Shown here: piece after piece, positions 26,301 to 35,949 of the stretch | Layout: the number at the start of each line of letters is the position of its first letter | Numbering within the stretch: position 1 is the first letter of the stretch | Origin: an uncultured Eubacteriales bacterium | GTDB lineage: Bacteria > Bacillota > Clostridia > Oscillospirales > Acutalibacteraceae | Direction of reading: 5' to 3' | DNA: 64,000 nt | Assembly: GCA_934466515.1 (NCBI GenBank) | Contig: CAKSLH010000001.1 | Location: 248,001 to 312,000, forward strand | Made by a program: the position numbers and the translations under genes | The notes under the pieces: model-generated | Databases searched by the model: none | What the model saw: the letters and a program-made list of their open reading frames with translations, nothing else | What the model was told of the DNA's origin: nothing

Positions 26301-28643
26301 TTTTGCTCCTCTTGCGTCCGAAGGAACAGCACTTGAAACAGAGTTTTTTCTATCTGTGAGATTTGAAGACCAAGATTTGATTGCCGCAAAATCCGTTCCG
26401 TCAGCATGAACGGCACTTATCGGATTCATTCCTGCCAAAAGGTTTTTGTCCTTAAAAAAGTCAGTGTTATACGGATTTAAGAAATCCTGATTTTCCGAAT
26501 AAGTTTTAAGCTTTTGCCCGACAAGACCGAACCTTGTAATATCGGACAACGCCCCGTTTTTAACCTTTATAATGAAATACTTTCCTATCGGCTTATCTAC
26601 CGCAAAGGAAATAAGCTGACCTTTAGAGGAAGGATAATTTGCGGAATCATAGCTCATAATCATTTGAGCGGCGTCCGAATTATCTCTATCCTCGCTTATA
26701 TAAAGCTCATAGCTTATATTTTTTTCATTTAAAACAGCAAAGCTTTTAAGCTTATAATAAGAATCAAACTCATAAAAAGCCGAATCTAAGGTTTCATTAT
26801 ACTTATTGATATTCATAAACTCGAGTCCGAGCATATCAAGCTCTTCCGCGGAAGAAACAGAATCTATATCAAGATCATATTTTTCTCTGACAGAAGTTCC
26901 CCACAAACCGATTTCGGCAATTTTTGCCGCTGAGTTATTGTTATATTTGCCCTTTGGAACATTTGTAAATTTAATTCCGAGATATTTTCCTACGGGATTA
27001 TCATAATTGAAGGTTACAATCTGACCGTATGACTCTTTGTTTTTTTCATCCCTTGCGTCATAAGAATAAAACTTGTGTTCATCCGTAAACAGATCATCTG
27101 TATCGTCAGAAGCAAAAACATCATAGCTTACTTCGATTTCACTTCCGACATCGCCTTGAGCAAAAGCAAATTTTTCAAATCTTGCTCTGTTATTCAGTTT
27201 ATAAACCAATGTTGCGTCTTTAGCGTCGCTTATTAAAACTCTGGTGTTTTCACCGTCTGTAAGAGCCTTCCAAAGATTATCTTCTATTCCTGTGAAATCT
27301 CCGTCGACCTTACCGATATAGAAGTCCTCACGAATTCCGTCGGCTTTTTTCTTTGAAAAAGGAGTAAGTCCGCCTATTATGCTGTTTGCGAATTCTTTTT
27401 TTACAGAGCCATAGCTTGATATCGTTCTGACATCTTCATTTATTTTTGACGACTCAATTCCCCAGACTGCTATACCTGATAAATAAGCGTCCTTATAATT
27501 TCCGATTCCTGTATTAACAGAAGTAATTTTAATTCCCAAATATTTGCCCTGCGGCTTATTATATCCGAAGGAAACTATCTGCCCTTTTGATTCAGTATTG
27601 TTAGAAGCTATCCACGAAAAAGCCAGATTTGAAGATTTATACAAATCTTTTTTATCAGAAGCGGCATAAACCTCATAGCTTATTTCGTTTCCTCCGCTTT
27701 TACCTTGAGCAATGGCAAATTTACTTAAGGTAAATTTACCGTTCAGCTGATAAGTAAGATATGAATTCTCAGCATTTTCAAGCTTTACGGTGTCGGAAGT
27801 TTCGTCAGTAAGGATTGCCGCCTGATTTTCATAATCGCCGCTTCCCGAATCTCTTACAAATACAATATCCTTATTATCCTTATCTTTTGCCGTTATCGGT
27901 AAAGCATTTTTTATAAGGCTGTCTTTAAAAAGCTCAGGAACCGAGCTCGGACCTGCTATACTTGTAGTATCAAGGTCAAAATTCTGAATTTCATCTCCCC
28001 ATGCTCCTATTTCGCTTATTCTCGCGGTTGTTTTCGAGTTTGTATCGGTAGTATAGGTCTTTATTATTTTAATGCCGAAAAACTTCCCCTTCGGCTCGTT
28101 TCCTGATTTAAAAGAAACAATCTGTCCTACAGACGAAGTGTTATTCTCGGCATTCCACGAAAATACGGGAGTGCTTGATTTAAATAATGTTTCTTTTTCA
28201 TCCGAAACATATATTTCATAGCTTATTTCTCTGCCTGTTCCGACACTTCCCAAAACTACGGCAAATTTATTAAGCTTTATTCTCTTTTCAAACTCATAAA
28301 TAAGGGTTGCTCCGTTACCGTTGGCAATTCTTATGCTGCCGCCGTCGGCATCGGTAAGAGCCTTCAGATAATTATCATAATCCTTACACCCGTCATTATA
28401 AGTCCTCAAATTATCAATTCCGTTTGCCTCAAGTGCCGATACAGGAAGCATATTTTTAAGAATATTATCTTCAAAAACTTCTTTCATCTTGATGCTGCTT
28501 TTATCGGAAATAGAAGCAGTATCAAGGTTGTATGCATTTTCCGCTTTAACCGACTGAAATACCGGAAAAGCAACCGAAACGCACAAGACAGCCGCGCAAA
28601 GATAAGAAATCGCTTTTTTGAAATAACTTTTTCTGTAATTCAT
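23358..28643 (-). CDS. Giant membrane-anchored protein with about nine discoidin-like modules
   Basis: 1761-residue surface protein. Signal peptide to about residue 34. It then has around nine repeats of a 130-190 aa discoidin (F5/8C)-like module with a shared pattern: a start like NLLxGMxPISA-ADG, a LTDG turn, an aromatic strand FAxxQG, SYEIYVSxDxxxLY, GQIVSF, GKYLGIKI and ISEIGxxG. A strongly acidic D/E/Y-rich linker (about 1690-1720) leads to one membrane helix (MPLIIALGAGALVVIGGGVT) and a basic tail, giving an anchored stalk with modules outside. No catalytic domain is visible. It probably binds polysaccharide at the cell surface. It lies between the second permease pair and the binding protein. 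Confidence 0.75.
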   Translation of the reverse strand: MNYRKSYFKKAISYLCAAVLCVSVAFPVFQSVKAENAYNLDTASISDKSSIKMKEVFEDNILKNMLPVSALEANGIDNLRTYNDGCKDYDNYLKALTDADGGSIRIANGNGATLIYEFEKRIKLNKFAVVLGSVGTGREISYEIYVSDEKETLFKSSTPVFSWNAENNTSSVGQIVSFKSGNEPKGKFFGIKIIKTYTTDTNSKTTARISEIGAWGDEIQNFDLDTTSIAGPSSVPELFKDSLIKNALPITAKDKDNKDIVFVRDSGSGDYENQAAILTDETSDTVKLENAENSYLTYQLNGKFTLSKFAIAQGKSGGNEISYEVYAASDKKDLYKSSNLAFSWIASNNTESKGQIVSFGYNKPQGKYLGIKITSVNTGIGNYKDAYLSGIAVWGIESSKINEDVRTISSYGSVKKEFANSIIGGLTPFSKKKADGIREDFYIGKVDGDFTGIEDNLWKALTDGENTRVLISDAKDATLVYKLNNRARFEKFAFAQGDVGSEIEVSYDVFASDDTDDLFTDEHKFYSYDARDEKNKESYGQIVTFNYDNPVGKYLGIKFTNVPKGKYNNNSAAKIAEIGLWGTSVREKYDLDIDSVSSAEELDMLGLEFMNINKYNETLDSAFYEFDSYYKLKSFAVLNEKNISYELYISEDRDNSDAAQMIMSYDSANYPSSKGQLISFAVDKPIGKYFIIKVKNGALSDITRFGLVGQKLKTYSENQDFLNPYNTDFFKDKNLLAGMNPISAVHADGTDFAAIKSWSSNLTDRKNSVSSAVPSDARGAKITYKFISNVTVDTFALWQGNPKYNLGVSYQIYFSSSLDNLYTAEKMIYSYDANINKSSNGQMVDFLYGKPHGQYLGILITGTCTDNCGGKGQAHNAARISEIAVCGSYDFTDMFAAVNRDKTQSDIKSMAEESSGNLLSGSKELENTGIDTSVITDADINTSLSVSSAEKTRMSFELTRSANIKAFLLAAGSKISSYNVYVSSDYENLYQKDNWVLHYEPKDANDLIQYYSFEKNVVRYIGIEIADSSASIAEIGIYGDWLPYIISYPDSGITATNWGDSNILKGHEPILSYLNGSSASLPSKFHYSSWTDEKVGNNDHIDLSNGKKYGISITFPLGKRYIINKFALYNHRTIVLDEYEIYIGNSRSTLYNNKNLVATYKNDNDSWAQIITLADADKRTGKYIGFRFVTANKLSNDTLRLSEIVACGEEYIPKPDNLSDLAMISAFNTEGGKTTEFDNKELSVEQKNKLVDINNDETVVLKSNGTKSLVVDLTSSMQIDKLKIAFSNSKVKQFKVYTGEYKRDLWIDPKLSCTYNREENNSDKIVEIPVDFKARFIRIEFTDTGNDKNVSLKYLSCIGLDDQSLENDNLLYGMNQENITVYVSNNSSGEYQEVSNHYYRRYLVDGALSYGSSVWGAKYDTESLNLVFKFNNPQFLNKVVMHLFDDDHYRVKDCEVYLGKSLTELMSMSNKPVANYIRKDGDGVAEELEIKFASQETNYLRLRFKDACDTYVSPDTIMAVMTEVEAFGVESYYDISEEEKKNKVAAQFTDPATGFKFEILKLNENDIYRDLISMQVKKTSLSTAEKKAIRENGALETNENYRLNLVNYLNQYVEDFEGRTIRVSVPSNTSELVYLAGYDLDEFTLLNAHYEGNFLVYEFTEESPNLLFSIVKESDSFDDEDYEDEDYDDEDYDEEDEEEPDEYYDDGDYDDPSNGGKKVRIRKVTSLNMPLIIALGAGALVVIGGGVTAAVILIKKRKKIK

Positions 28644-28661
28644 TTTTAAACTCCTTTCAGA

Positions 28662-29555
28662 TTACTTTAATCCCGAATGTGACATAGTATCCATAATTGA
28701 ACTCTGAGAATAAAGGAATACTAATATCGGAGGAATCATTAAAACTACGCTTACCGCGGCAGACGCACCGGATCTCGCTAAACCGCCTGTTGAAATTGAA
28801 GAAAGAACCGCAGGAAGCTGTTTTAAGCTTTCACTGAAAATAAAGTTTGTTCCGGTATCATTCCATATTCCTTGGAAGGTAAAAATAATCATCGTAAGAA
28901 TTGCAGGTTTAATACTCGGAAGAACAATAGAAAAGAATATTCTGTATTCTCCGGCACCGTCAATCCTTGCCGCCTCCAAGGTTGAGTCCGGAACAGCCGT
29001 TACAATAAACTGCTGAACAAGATAAACTCCCATTGTTGCCGATAAAGCAGGTATTATTATCGACCAATATGTATCTATCATTCCGAGCTTAGCAATTATT
29101 ATATATCTCGGAATTGCAGTAACCTCTCCCCTAAAAAGCATAGCAACAACTATAAGTCTGGAAATAATCCTTACTCCCTTGTATTTTGCCTTTGCCAAAG
29201 GATAAGCCGCAAGACTGGCAACTACAACATAAAGTGCGGTTGTAACAACAGCTACAAAAAGACTGTTACTGAGATATCTTAAAAACGGCACCGTAAGATT
29301 ATTCGCAAGCTTAAACATTTGCTTAAAGTTATCAAATGTTGGATTTCTAACATAAAATTTCGGAGGGAAAGCAAATATTTCTTCCATAGGCTTTAAGGAC
29401 TGAACTACTGCATAAACCATCGGCAAAATCATAAAAGCCGAAAAGAGAGCCAAACATATTAAAACCATTAAATTTCCGAAACGTGACCTTGAAAGCCTTT
29501 TCTTAGGATTATATTTAAAAAATTTTATTTTTTTAAATTTAACCGCACTCTGCAT
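28662..29555 (-). CDS. Carbohydrate ABC transporter permease, MalG type
   Basis: Six-helix inner-membrane permease of 297 residues. The N-terminus is basic (FKKIKFFKYNPKKRLSRSRFG) and leads into the first helix. The cytoplasmic EAA loop reads LEAARIDGAGEYRIFFSIVLP near residues 195-215, the docking site for an ATPase. It follows the MalF-type partner by 16 bp, and together they form permease pair 2. No ATP-binding subunit is encoded in the window, so an MsmX-like shared ATPase is expected elsewhere. Confidence 0.87.
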   Translation of the reverse strand: MQSAVKFKKIKFFKYNPKKRLSRSRFGNLMVLICLALFSAFMILPMVYAVVQSLKPMEEIFAFPPKFYVRNPTFDNFKQMFKLANNLTVPFLRYLSNSLFVAVVTTALYVVVASLAAYPLAKAKYKGVRIISRLIVVAMLFRGEVTAIPRYIIIAKLGMIDTYWSIIIPALSATMGVYLVQQFIVTAVPDSTLEAARIDGAGEYRIFFSIVLPSIKPAILTMIIFTFQGIWNDTGTNFIFSESLKQLPAVLSSISTGGLARSGASAAVSVVLMIPPILVFLYSQSSIMDTMSHSGLK

Positions 29556-29571
29556 AAAAGTTCATCCCTCC

Positions 29572-30480
29572 TTAATCAGTAAAACTGCTGAGCAGCTTTT
29601 GAATAAATTTCCACGAAAGAAGCATAAGCAAGAATAAAATTACTGCCAACGCCGAAGCATAACCCATTTCATATCTTGAAGAGCCGTAATCAATTATGTG
29701 CAGAAGAAGCGTATGGGTTGTATAATTTGTACTCGGAAAACCCGTAAGTTCATTATTGACCGCTCCCGTAGCAAAAGCAGATGATATAGAAAGTATCGCG
29801 CCGAACAAAAGCTGTGGGCCGAGCTGAGGAAAAGTTACATAATAAAGCTCCTGCCACCTGTTTTTAAGTCCGTCTATAGCTGCCGCCTCATAGTAGCTTC
29901 TGTCAAGAGCTTTAAGAGCTGCAATGAACGAAAGAAATCCTACACCGAAGCTCATCCACAATGAAACCACTATCACCGCACCCATCATATATCTCGTATC
30001 GGAAAGCCACGCAATGGGCTCGCTTGTCACGCCGAGATTTATTAAAAGGTTATTTAAAAATCCGCGTTCATCGGCAGAAAAAATGTATTTCCAGATAAAA
30101 TATACATTTCCTGCAAGCGCAGGCGAATAAACCATGAAGGTAACTATTGTTTTAGCAGTGTGATTGAGCTCGTTTATAAGCCAAGCCGTTACAAAGCTCA
30201 AAATGTATCCAACAGGACCGACAATTAGCGCCATTATTAAAGTATTGCTGAGAGCTTTCATAAAGATTTCATCTTCAGTAAACATACGGGTATAATTACT
30301 GAATCCCACAAAATGCGGCCATTGAAGCATATTAAAATCAGTAAAGCTTAAAACAATTGCCGAAATTATCGGAATAACCATAAAAAGTAAAAATGCGATA
30401 AGGAAGGGTGCGAGCATAGAATAGTACGCAAGCTTTATTCGCGTCTTACCGGTAATCTGAATTTTTTTCATATCTGCCAT
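29572..30480 (-). CDS. Carbohydrate ABC transporter permease, MalF type
   Basis: 302-residue permease of the sugar-uptake (CUT1) class with six predicted membrane helices and the EAA loop YEAAAIDGLKNRWQELYYV near residue 200. It starts one base after the stop of the 950-aa binding protein, which strongly suggests that this large protein delivers to permease pair 2. Confidence 0.87.
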   Translation of the reverse strand: MADMKKIQITGKTRIKLAYYSMLAPFLIAFLLFMVIPIISAIVLSFTDFNMLQWPHFVGFSNYTRMFTEDEIFMKALSNTLIMALIVGPVGYILSFVTAWLINELNHTAKTIVTFMVYSPALAGNVYFIWKYIFSADERGFLNNLLINLGVTSEPIAWLSDTRYMMGAVIVVSLWMSFGVGFLSFIAALKALDRSYYEAAAIDGLKNRWQELYYVTFPQLGPQLLFGAILSISSAFATGAVNNELTGFPSTNYTTHTLLLHIIDYGSSRYEMGYASALAVILFLLMLLSWKFIQKLLSSFTD

Positions 30481-30481
30481 C

Positions 30482-33334
30482 TCACTTTATCCCGAATTCA
30501 TTTCTTTTTCTTGTTATTTCGTTATTCATATCATAGTTATAAACTATAAGTGCTCTGCGAGCCGTATAAGTATCGTCAAGCACCGAACGCATTGCATTTG
30601 TAAGTGATCTTGAAATCATATAACTGCCCGGGATTTCATTTGTATTTTTGCTGTTTTTAAGGGCACTTAAAAGCACTGCTTTTTCCTCTTTGGTCCATCC
30701 GAGACTGTTAAGTGCAACCTTGTTTGCCGGTGTATAACGCGCTGTTATACCGAGACTTGCTTCAAGCTCGTCTCCGTAACGTGTCTGACTTTGAGAAGAG
30801 GTCCACCATTTGACAAACTCAACCGCTTCTTTGACAACTCCTCTTTTTTCTGCTCCCTTTAAGATTACCGAGCCGGTCACCGTTGAAGACTGAGAGCGGT
30901 CAATTGTTCCGTCGCTTTTTACAGTTCCGGGTACCTCAGCAAAGGACCAGAGACCGTTTATTTCCGGAGCTGCTCCTTTTAACTGGAAATATGAACTGTA
31001 ACCCGAAATAGCAAGCGGCATTTCGCCGTTTCTGAATCTGTTGAAGAAGTTGAAATCTCGGTCTAACTTATATTTTTTATAAAGATTTATCCAATCGGAA
31101 AACGATTTGTATGCCGCTTCCTCGTCAAACCTTGTCTTTGAGAAATTTTTGTTAAAATAATCTCCGCCGTTCTGGAAAAGGAACATATTAAAGGTTGCTA
31201 TACCTGCCGAAACACCTGCATTACCGGAATCAACTTCCTGAATACCGACCTCAAGGTTATTTCTCTGCAATATTTCAAGAGTACTGTAAAATTCTTCCCA
31301 AGTTTTAGGCGGCTGAAGATTCAGTGACTTAAAAACATCGGTTCTGTAAAACATTACATTAAAGACCTGAGTTTCCGGAACGGCGTAAACCCCTCCGTTA
31401 TACTCAAACGGTTTCCAAGCCGAGGCTTCTATTTCGCCTTTGATTTGAGAAAAGTCATATTTTGACAAATCAACGAGCGCACCCCTGACTGCCAGCTCAA
31501 TAGGAGTTTTTTGATCAATCATTAAAGAAACATCAGGTCCTTTTCCCGCAATCGTAGCCTCTTTAAGATTGGTTCCGGAGCCAACAAGACTAAGCTCAAC
31601 ATTTATTCCGTATTTTTCTTCAAAAGTATCGTTAATCATATTTTCAAGAATCTGAGCCTGATCTCTGCCTGTCGCCGCCCAAACCTTTATTGTTTTTGCC
31701 GAGGATTTATTATTTTCATTATTATCGTTTTTGAATGAGTAAACAAATCTTTTTAAATTGAAAACTAATTTTTCAAAGAAATTTTTCTTTATTTCTACAA
31801 TTTTTTCATCGGAAGGGGTAAATGAAATACTGTCAAGCTCTAACGGCTGTTCTGAAATAGTTGTAACTATGCTTCCCAAATCTTCTATAGCTCCGCTTAA
31901 AAGTCCTATATTCTGCGGAACATAGTAAGTATCCGATGCGAGCGTACCGAGATCCTGATATACTCTTTTAATAATTGAAGTTTGACCGCCTGTAGTTCCG
32001 AGAATCTTAACGATTTCTTTCTCCGTATTTTTAAGCGCGGCAATATTTTCGTTTAAATCGTCTGCAAGATTCGGCAGTCTTTTTTCAAGAGAGTAATCCT
32101 GATATTTATCGGGGCTGCTGCCGGTTATTGTTACCACTGAGCGATAAACCTTATTAAGATTTAAAACAGTTGATCTTAATTCTCTTATGATTTTACTCAT
32201 TTCTCCGGTTGTGACCGTAAGTCCGAGAATGTCGCCCTGTTTTAAATGGAGAAGATAAGGTTTATCGTCTCCGAAGGTTTTGTTGTACCAGCCTCCCAAG
32301 CTTGAAAAAGCAATACTTTCCGCTTCCTTAAAAGGCACTTCTCCGTTTACCGTCAAGGTTCTGTAAGAATCAAGGCTGGGTTTGAAATCCTGATTTGCAT
32401 GAAAGCTTATTTTATAAAGACCTTCTTTTTTAACAGGCACTTCCCAATAAATTGTCTGACCGTTTATATTCCAGTTTTCCTGACCTATAGTATTGAGCTT
32501 AACATTGCTGCAGCTATTCGGCGTTACCTCACATGTTGAATTGTCATAGGTTGGATATAATACAGAGCTGTTTTTAAGAACGGCTTTTTCAGCCTGCAGG
32601 ATTTCTGTCTCGCCCTTTATATTAAGGTTTGAAAACTGTTTAATATAATCAGAATATGATAATGCTTTCTTTTCGGCTTTAAGGGATATTTCGCTGACAG
32701 CAAAATCACCGTCATAATGCTCTAACCTTATCGAATGATTGCCTTTCGAAAGCTTTAACAGATACGGCTCGGAAAACATTCCTTCCATATCATAAATATC
32801 CGCTGTAATAAGATTTTCCACCTGAACCTGCTCAGGTTTGATATCGTCGCCGTTTTTTGAAGTTGCGATTTTATCGGTAAGGTTTTTATACATTCTTCGA
32901 AGTGTAAATGATTTACAGTCAGTATAAGCAAATCCGCCGTCGGTCAAAAAAGAAAAAGTAATATCATTCCCATTGTCGGATTTTAATGGAATATAAGAAA
33001 TTCCCAAGCTGTAGACGGCTTCGCTTTCAACATTAAAATTCCATTCAAGAAAATTATCGGTTTCATTGATTACAGGATATTCGGTTCCGTTATATCCGTA
33101 AGTTTGACCGCTCCGCTCTATAGCAGAAGAATATGAAAGGGAAATTGTATTTTCAGCTCTTTTTTCATTGCATACGGAATTATAGTATGAAAGATAATCG
33201 CCTACGCTCGAAATTTCCGGAGCTTTTTCATTGTCGCTTTCGGCAAAAGCTGTAAGACTGCCTGAAAGAGCAAACGAAGATAAAGCAAGAACCGCCGATG
33301 TTAAAAGACATATCGCTTTTTTTAAATGTTTCAT
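30482..33334 (-). CDS. Large substrate-binding protein fused to N-terminal beta-domains
   Basis: 950-residue secreted protein. A signal peptide ends near LTAFAES without a lipobox cysteine. Two N-terminal beta-sandwich domains (about 60-225 and 240-375) resemble CBM35-like carbohydrate-binding domains. A helical region (about 380-540) leads to a C-terminal family 1 solute-binding fold (about 548-940) starting KTIKVWAATGRDQAQ and containing FRNGEMPLAISGYSSY and a WW-type motif (VKWWTSSQSQ). Typical binding proteins are ~420 aa, so this is a fusion of glycan binding and import capture. Without lipobox or membrane anchor, its attachment to the cell is unclear. Two permease genes follow directly. 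Confidence 0.82.
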   Translation of the reverse strand: MKHLKKAICLLTSAVLALSSFALSGSLTAFAESDNEKAPEISSVGDYLSYYNSVCNEKRAENTISLSYSSAIERSGQTYGYNGTEYPVINETDNFLEWNFNVESEAVYSLGISYIPLKSDNGNDITFSFLTDGGFAYTDCKSFTLRRMYKNLTDKIATSKNGDDIKPEQVQVENLITADIYDMEGMFSEPYLLKLSKGNHSIRLEHYDGDFAVSEISLKAEKKALSYSDYIKQFSNLNIKGETEILQAEKAVLKNSSVLYPTYDNSTCEVTPNSCSNVKLNTIGQENWNINGQTIYWEVPVKKEGLYKISFHANQDFKPSLDSYRTLTVNGEVPFKEAESIAFSSLGGWYNKTFGDDKPYLLHLKQGDILGLTVTTGEMSKIIRELRSTVLNLNKVYRSVVTITGSSPDKYQDYSLEKRLPNLADDLNENIAALKNTEKEIVKILGTTGGQTSIIKRVYQDLGTLASDTYYVPQNIGLLSGAIEDLGSIVTTISEQPLELDSISFTPSDEKIVEIKKNFFEKLVFNLKRFVYSFKNDNNENNKSSAKTIKVWAATGRDQAQILENMINDTFEEKYGINVELSLVGSGTNLKEATIAGKGPDVSLMIDQKTPIELAVRGALVDLSKYDFSQIKGEIEASAWKPFEYNGGVYAVPETQVFNVMFYRTDVFKSLNLQPPKTWEEFYSTLEILQRNNLEVGIQEVDSGNAGVSAGIATFNMFLFQNGGDYFNKNFSKTRFDEEAAYKSFSDWINLYKKYKLDRDFNFFNRFRNGEMPLAISGYSSYFQLKGAAPEINGLWSFAEVPGTVKSDGTIDRSQSSTVTGSVILKGAEKRGVVKEAVEFVKWWTSSQSQTRYGDELEASLGITARYTPANKVALNSLGWTKEEKAVLLSALKNSKNTNEIPGSYMISRSLTNAMRSVLDDTYTARRALIVYNYDMNNEITRKRNEFGIK

Positions 33335-33363
33335 AATTATAATCCCTTCTCAAGATTAGACCT

Positions 33364-35949
33364 TTAAATTATTGTAACAATACAAATGTTATAAGCTGTG
33401 TTATCCGAAGCACATTCGGCTTTTATTGCGTAAACCTCGCCTTCCGAAGCATCTGACGGAGCAGTAAATAATCCATTTTCGGAAATTTCCCCTCTGCCTT
33501 CTTTAATGCTCCAGATAATTTTGTCCTTACCGTCAACAGTTTCCGCTTTCAGACTGAGTTTTTCTCCTGCCTTAAGCTCTGCAAAAACCTGAGAAATTCT
33601 TACCTGCAATGCAGGCTTTACAGTTGTATAAACACTTACAGAATACTCCTTGGTAACATTCTCATCATAAAGAAAATCGGAGCATTTGATTTTTTTGCTG
33701 ACAGACGGAATAATGCCGCACATTTCGGGAATGTCATCCGTTGCGGGAACATAAGAAAGCTTATAAAACGTTTTATTAACAGACTTATCAAAATTAAATC
33801 TGAGAGCTCTGGGCGCCTCGGTTTTTTTAGTCTCGGTAACAATCGTATATTCCCCGTCCGCAGTTTCAAATGCGGCTATTCTCATATCGGGAGAATTGTT
33901 GACCGTTTTAAGAGTTTTGCTATGAGCAGGAATATATCTGCAAAGCATTCCGAAATCATAATAGATATAGTTGTATTTTCCGCCGTTTAACTGAGACCAC
34001 CAAAGATTCTGATGTCCCTCAAGCGGCCATGAATTTGTTTTATAATCCGACATTGATTTTATTCCGTGCATCGTCCACATTACAACACCCGAGCCGCCGG
34101 CATTAGCGCAATTTATAACATATCCTGCAAGACTTCTACCCCACGCTTTAGCACCGTCATCATTTTCCCAGCATTCGGTAATCATGAAAGGTGACGCGCC
34201 TATATCTATAAGATATTTTGTTTTTTTATAAACTTCTTCCGGAGTTGGCATATACCAATGCTGGGTGTAGCAGTCTATACAGTCTGAAAGGCTGTTTGCG
34301 CAAAGCTCTGTATACTCAATGCCTTCGCTCGCTTCGGGACCCCAGATTTTAACCTTATCTCTTATTCCTTTTTCACGGAGTTTACGGTCAAGAACCCTGA
34401 TAGTATCTGAAAAATATTTTTTAGGATCTCCGACGCACTGGAAATCGCCGCAGCCTCCGGGTTCATTTGCGACCGAAAGGTATTTTACATTATCAAGACC
34501 CTTACTCCAGAAATACTCATAAAGCTTACAGCAGGATTCTGCATAAGCCTCAAGATCTCTCGGTGCGCTGTTAACCGCTTCAACCCCCGGAATACTGTAC
34601 CAACTCTGAGCCGCAGCGCCTACCTTCCAAGAAAATGTTAGCTCTATTTCTGTGCCGATTTCCTTTAATGCGCTTGCATATTCAACCAATGCGTTCATTT
34701 CCTGAGTATCAAAATCATAAATGCCCTTTTCTTTTTCCATCCAGTCAATCTGCGCCCAAATTCGAACAATAGACGGCTTAATTGTTGCCATATTTCTGAC
34801 ATCCCGTGCAAAATGCGCCTTGGTAAATCCTATCCCTGTATTACTCTTCATTAAATTGAAAGGAACTATATTTGCTCCGTTTCCGAAATAATCTTCGTTT
34901 AAATGTTCCTCGGTAATAACATCAACCTTGTTGACCGAATCGATGAGCGCTATCTGATCTAAAATAATACAATCATCTAAAGATTCGGGAGCTATTCTCA
35001 CTCCGAAATATTTAACCGAATTTGAAGAATCAGTTTCAAAACATGCTGTCCATTCATTTTCAAATTCATATTTAACTGTTTTATTGGTAATTTCAATCGG
35101 ACTTTCAAATAAAAGCTCTTCATTATCGCTTACAAACAGCTTTATGTCAGGAACATTCTTACTTATACCGGATATTACCGCAAATGAAGGAGTACTACCC
35201 TCTTTTAAACTATAGGTAAAACAAGCGGGGCAGTTTCCTAAGCCAAGCTTAATCATTTTCAGGGGATTTCCGAAAACTCCGTCAACTATATCGTTCCATT
35301 CGCCGTAAAGAGGCCAGATATTTCTGCTTCTTATTCCGTTTTCTTCAAATTTCACTTCTCTCAGCGTCGCCTGAGATAAAATATTTTCCCCTAAGCTTTT
35401 AAGAACAGAATGCTGTTGATTATACTTCTTGCTGTAAACCTCAAGTCTGGCAAAACGAATTATTCCGTCAGTCGGATTGGATTTAAGGATTTTAACTCCT
35501 ATAAAGCGCCCGCAAACTGAATTTTCAAAAGTAAAAAGCTGCAAAGAGCCCTTTCCTATTTGAGTTCTGTCCCATGCACCGTCATTATTATAATGAACGA
35601 TTTTATTAGCTTCCGAAAATAAAGTTACTTCATCAACGGATAAATAAATTTCATATTCCGAAGTGCATAAATCACCGTTTCTTGAATATGCTCCGCCTAT
35701 AACAATACTGCTGACATCTATTTGCTCGAGCATATCGACAGACAAGGTTACAGGCATTTCGCCCATTATATCTACATGCTGATACACAGAATTCTGAGTG
35801 ATAAGCTTTTTATCGAAATTCCAAAGAGGCGAAAGCGTATGTCCCGAGGCGTCTTTTATAATAATTTCTTTACCGTTAATTATATTTACACCTTGTTCGG
35901 GAATATCTTTTCTGTTGCAAAAGCTGTTATCTGTTATGTGAGTTATCAT
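33364..35949 (-). CDS. Clan-A glycoside hydrolase with discoidin-like N-terminus and no signal peptide
   Basis: 861-residue enzyme. Two discoidin-like modules (about 40-175 and 190-338) precede a (beta/alpha)8 barrel of the clan GH-A type (GH39/GH5-like, about 350-680). The likely acid/base is E496 in VANEPG and the nucleophile E592 in MITECW. The C-terminus holds a bacterial Ig-like domain (KAGEKLSLKAETVDGKD). The ATG at 35949 has TAGGAG at a good distance and overlaps the preceding gene by 23 bp. The product starts MITHITDNSF with no secretion signal, unlike the lipoprotein homologue directly upstream. It may be cytoplasmic or exported by another route. Substrate is unknown. Confidence 0.75.
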   Translation of the reverse strand: MITHITDNSFCNRKDIPEQGVNIINGKEIIIKDASGHTLSPLWNFDKKLITQNSVYQHVDIMGEMPVTLSVDMLEQIDVSSIVIGGAYSRNGDLCTSEYEIYLSVDEVTLFSEANKIVHYNNDGAWDRTQIGKGSLQLFTFENSVCGRFIGVKILKSNPTDGIIRFARLEVYSKKYNQQHSVLKSLGENILSQATLREVKFEENGIRSRNIWPLYGEWNDIVDGVFGNPLKMIKLGLGNCPACFTYSLKEGSTPSFAVISGISKNVPDIKLFVSDNEELLFESPIEITNKTVKYEFENEWTACFETDSSNSVKYFGVRIAPESLDDCIILDQIALIDSVNKVDVITEEHLNEDYFGNGANIVPFNLMKSNTGIGFTKAHFARDVRNMATIKPSIVRIWAQIDWMEKEKGIYDFDTQEMNALVEYASALKEIGTEIELTFSWKVGAAAQSWYSIPGVEAVNSAPRDLEAYAESCCKLYEYFWSKGLDNVKYLSVANEPGGCGDFQCVGDPKKYFSDTIRVLDRKLREKGIRDKVKIWGPEASEGIEYTELCANSLSDCIDCYTQHWYMPTPEEVYKKTKYLIDIGASPFMITECWENDDGAKAWGRSLAGYVINCANAGGSGVVMWTMHGIKSMSDYKTNSWPLEGHQNLWWSQLNGGKYNYIYYDFGMLCRYIPAHSKTLKTVNNSPDMRIAAFETADGEYTIVTETKKTEAPRALRFNFDKSVNKTFYKLSYVPATDDIPEMCGIIPSVSKKIKCSDFLYDENVTKEYSVSVYTTVKPALQVRISQVFAELKAGEKLSLKAETVDGKDKIIWSIKEGRGEISENGLFTAPSDASEGEVYAIKAECASDNTAYNICIVTII

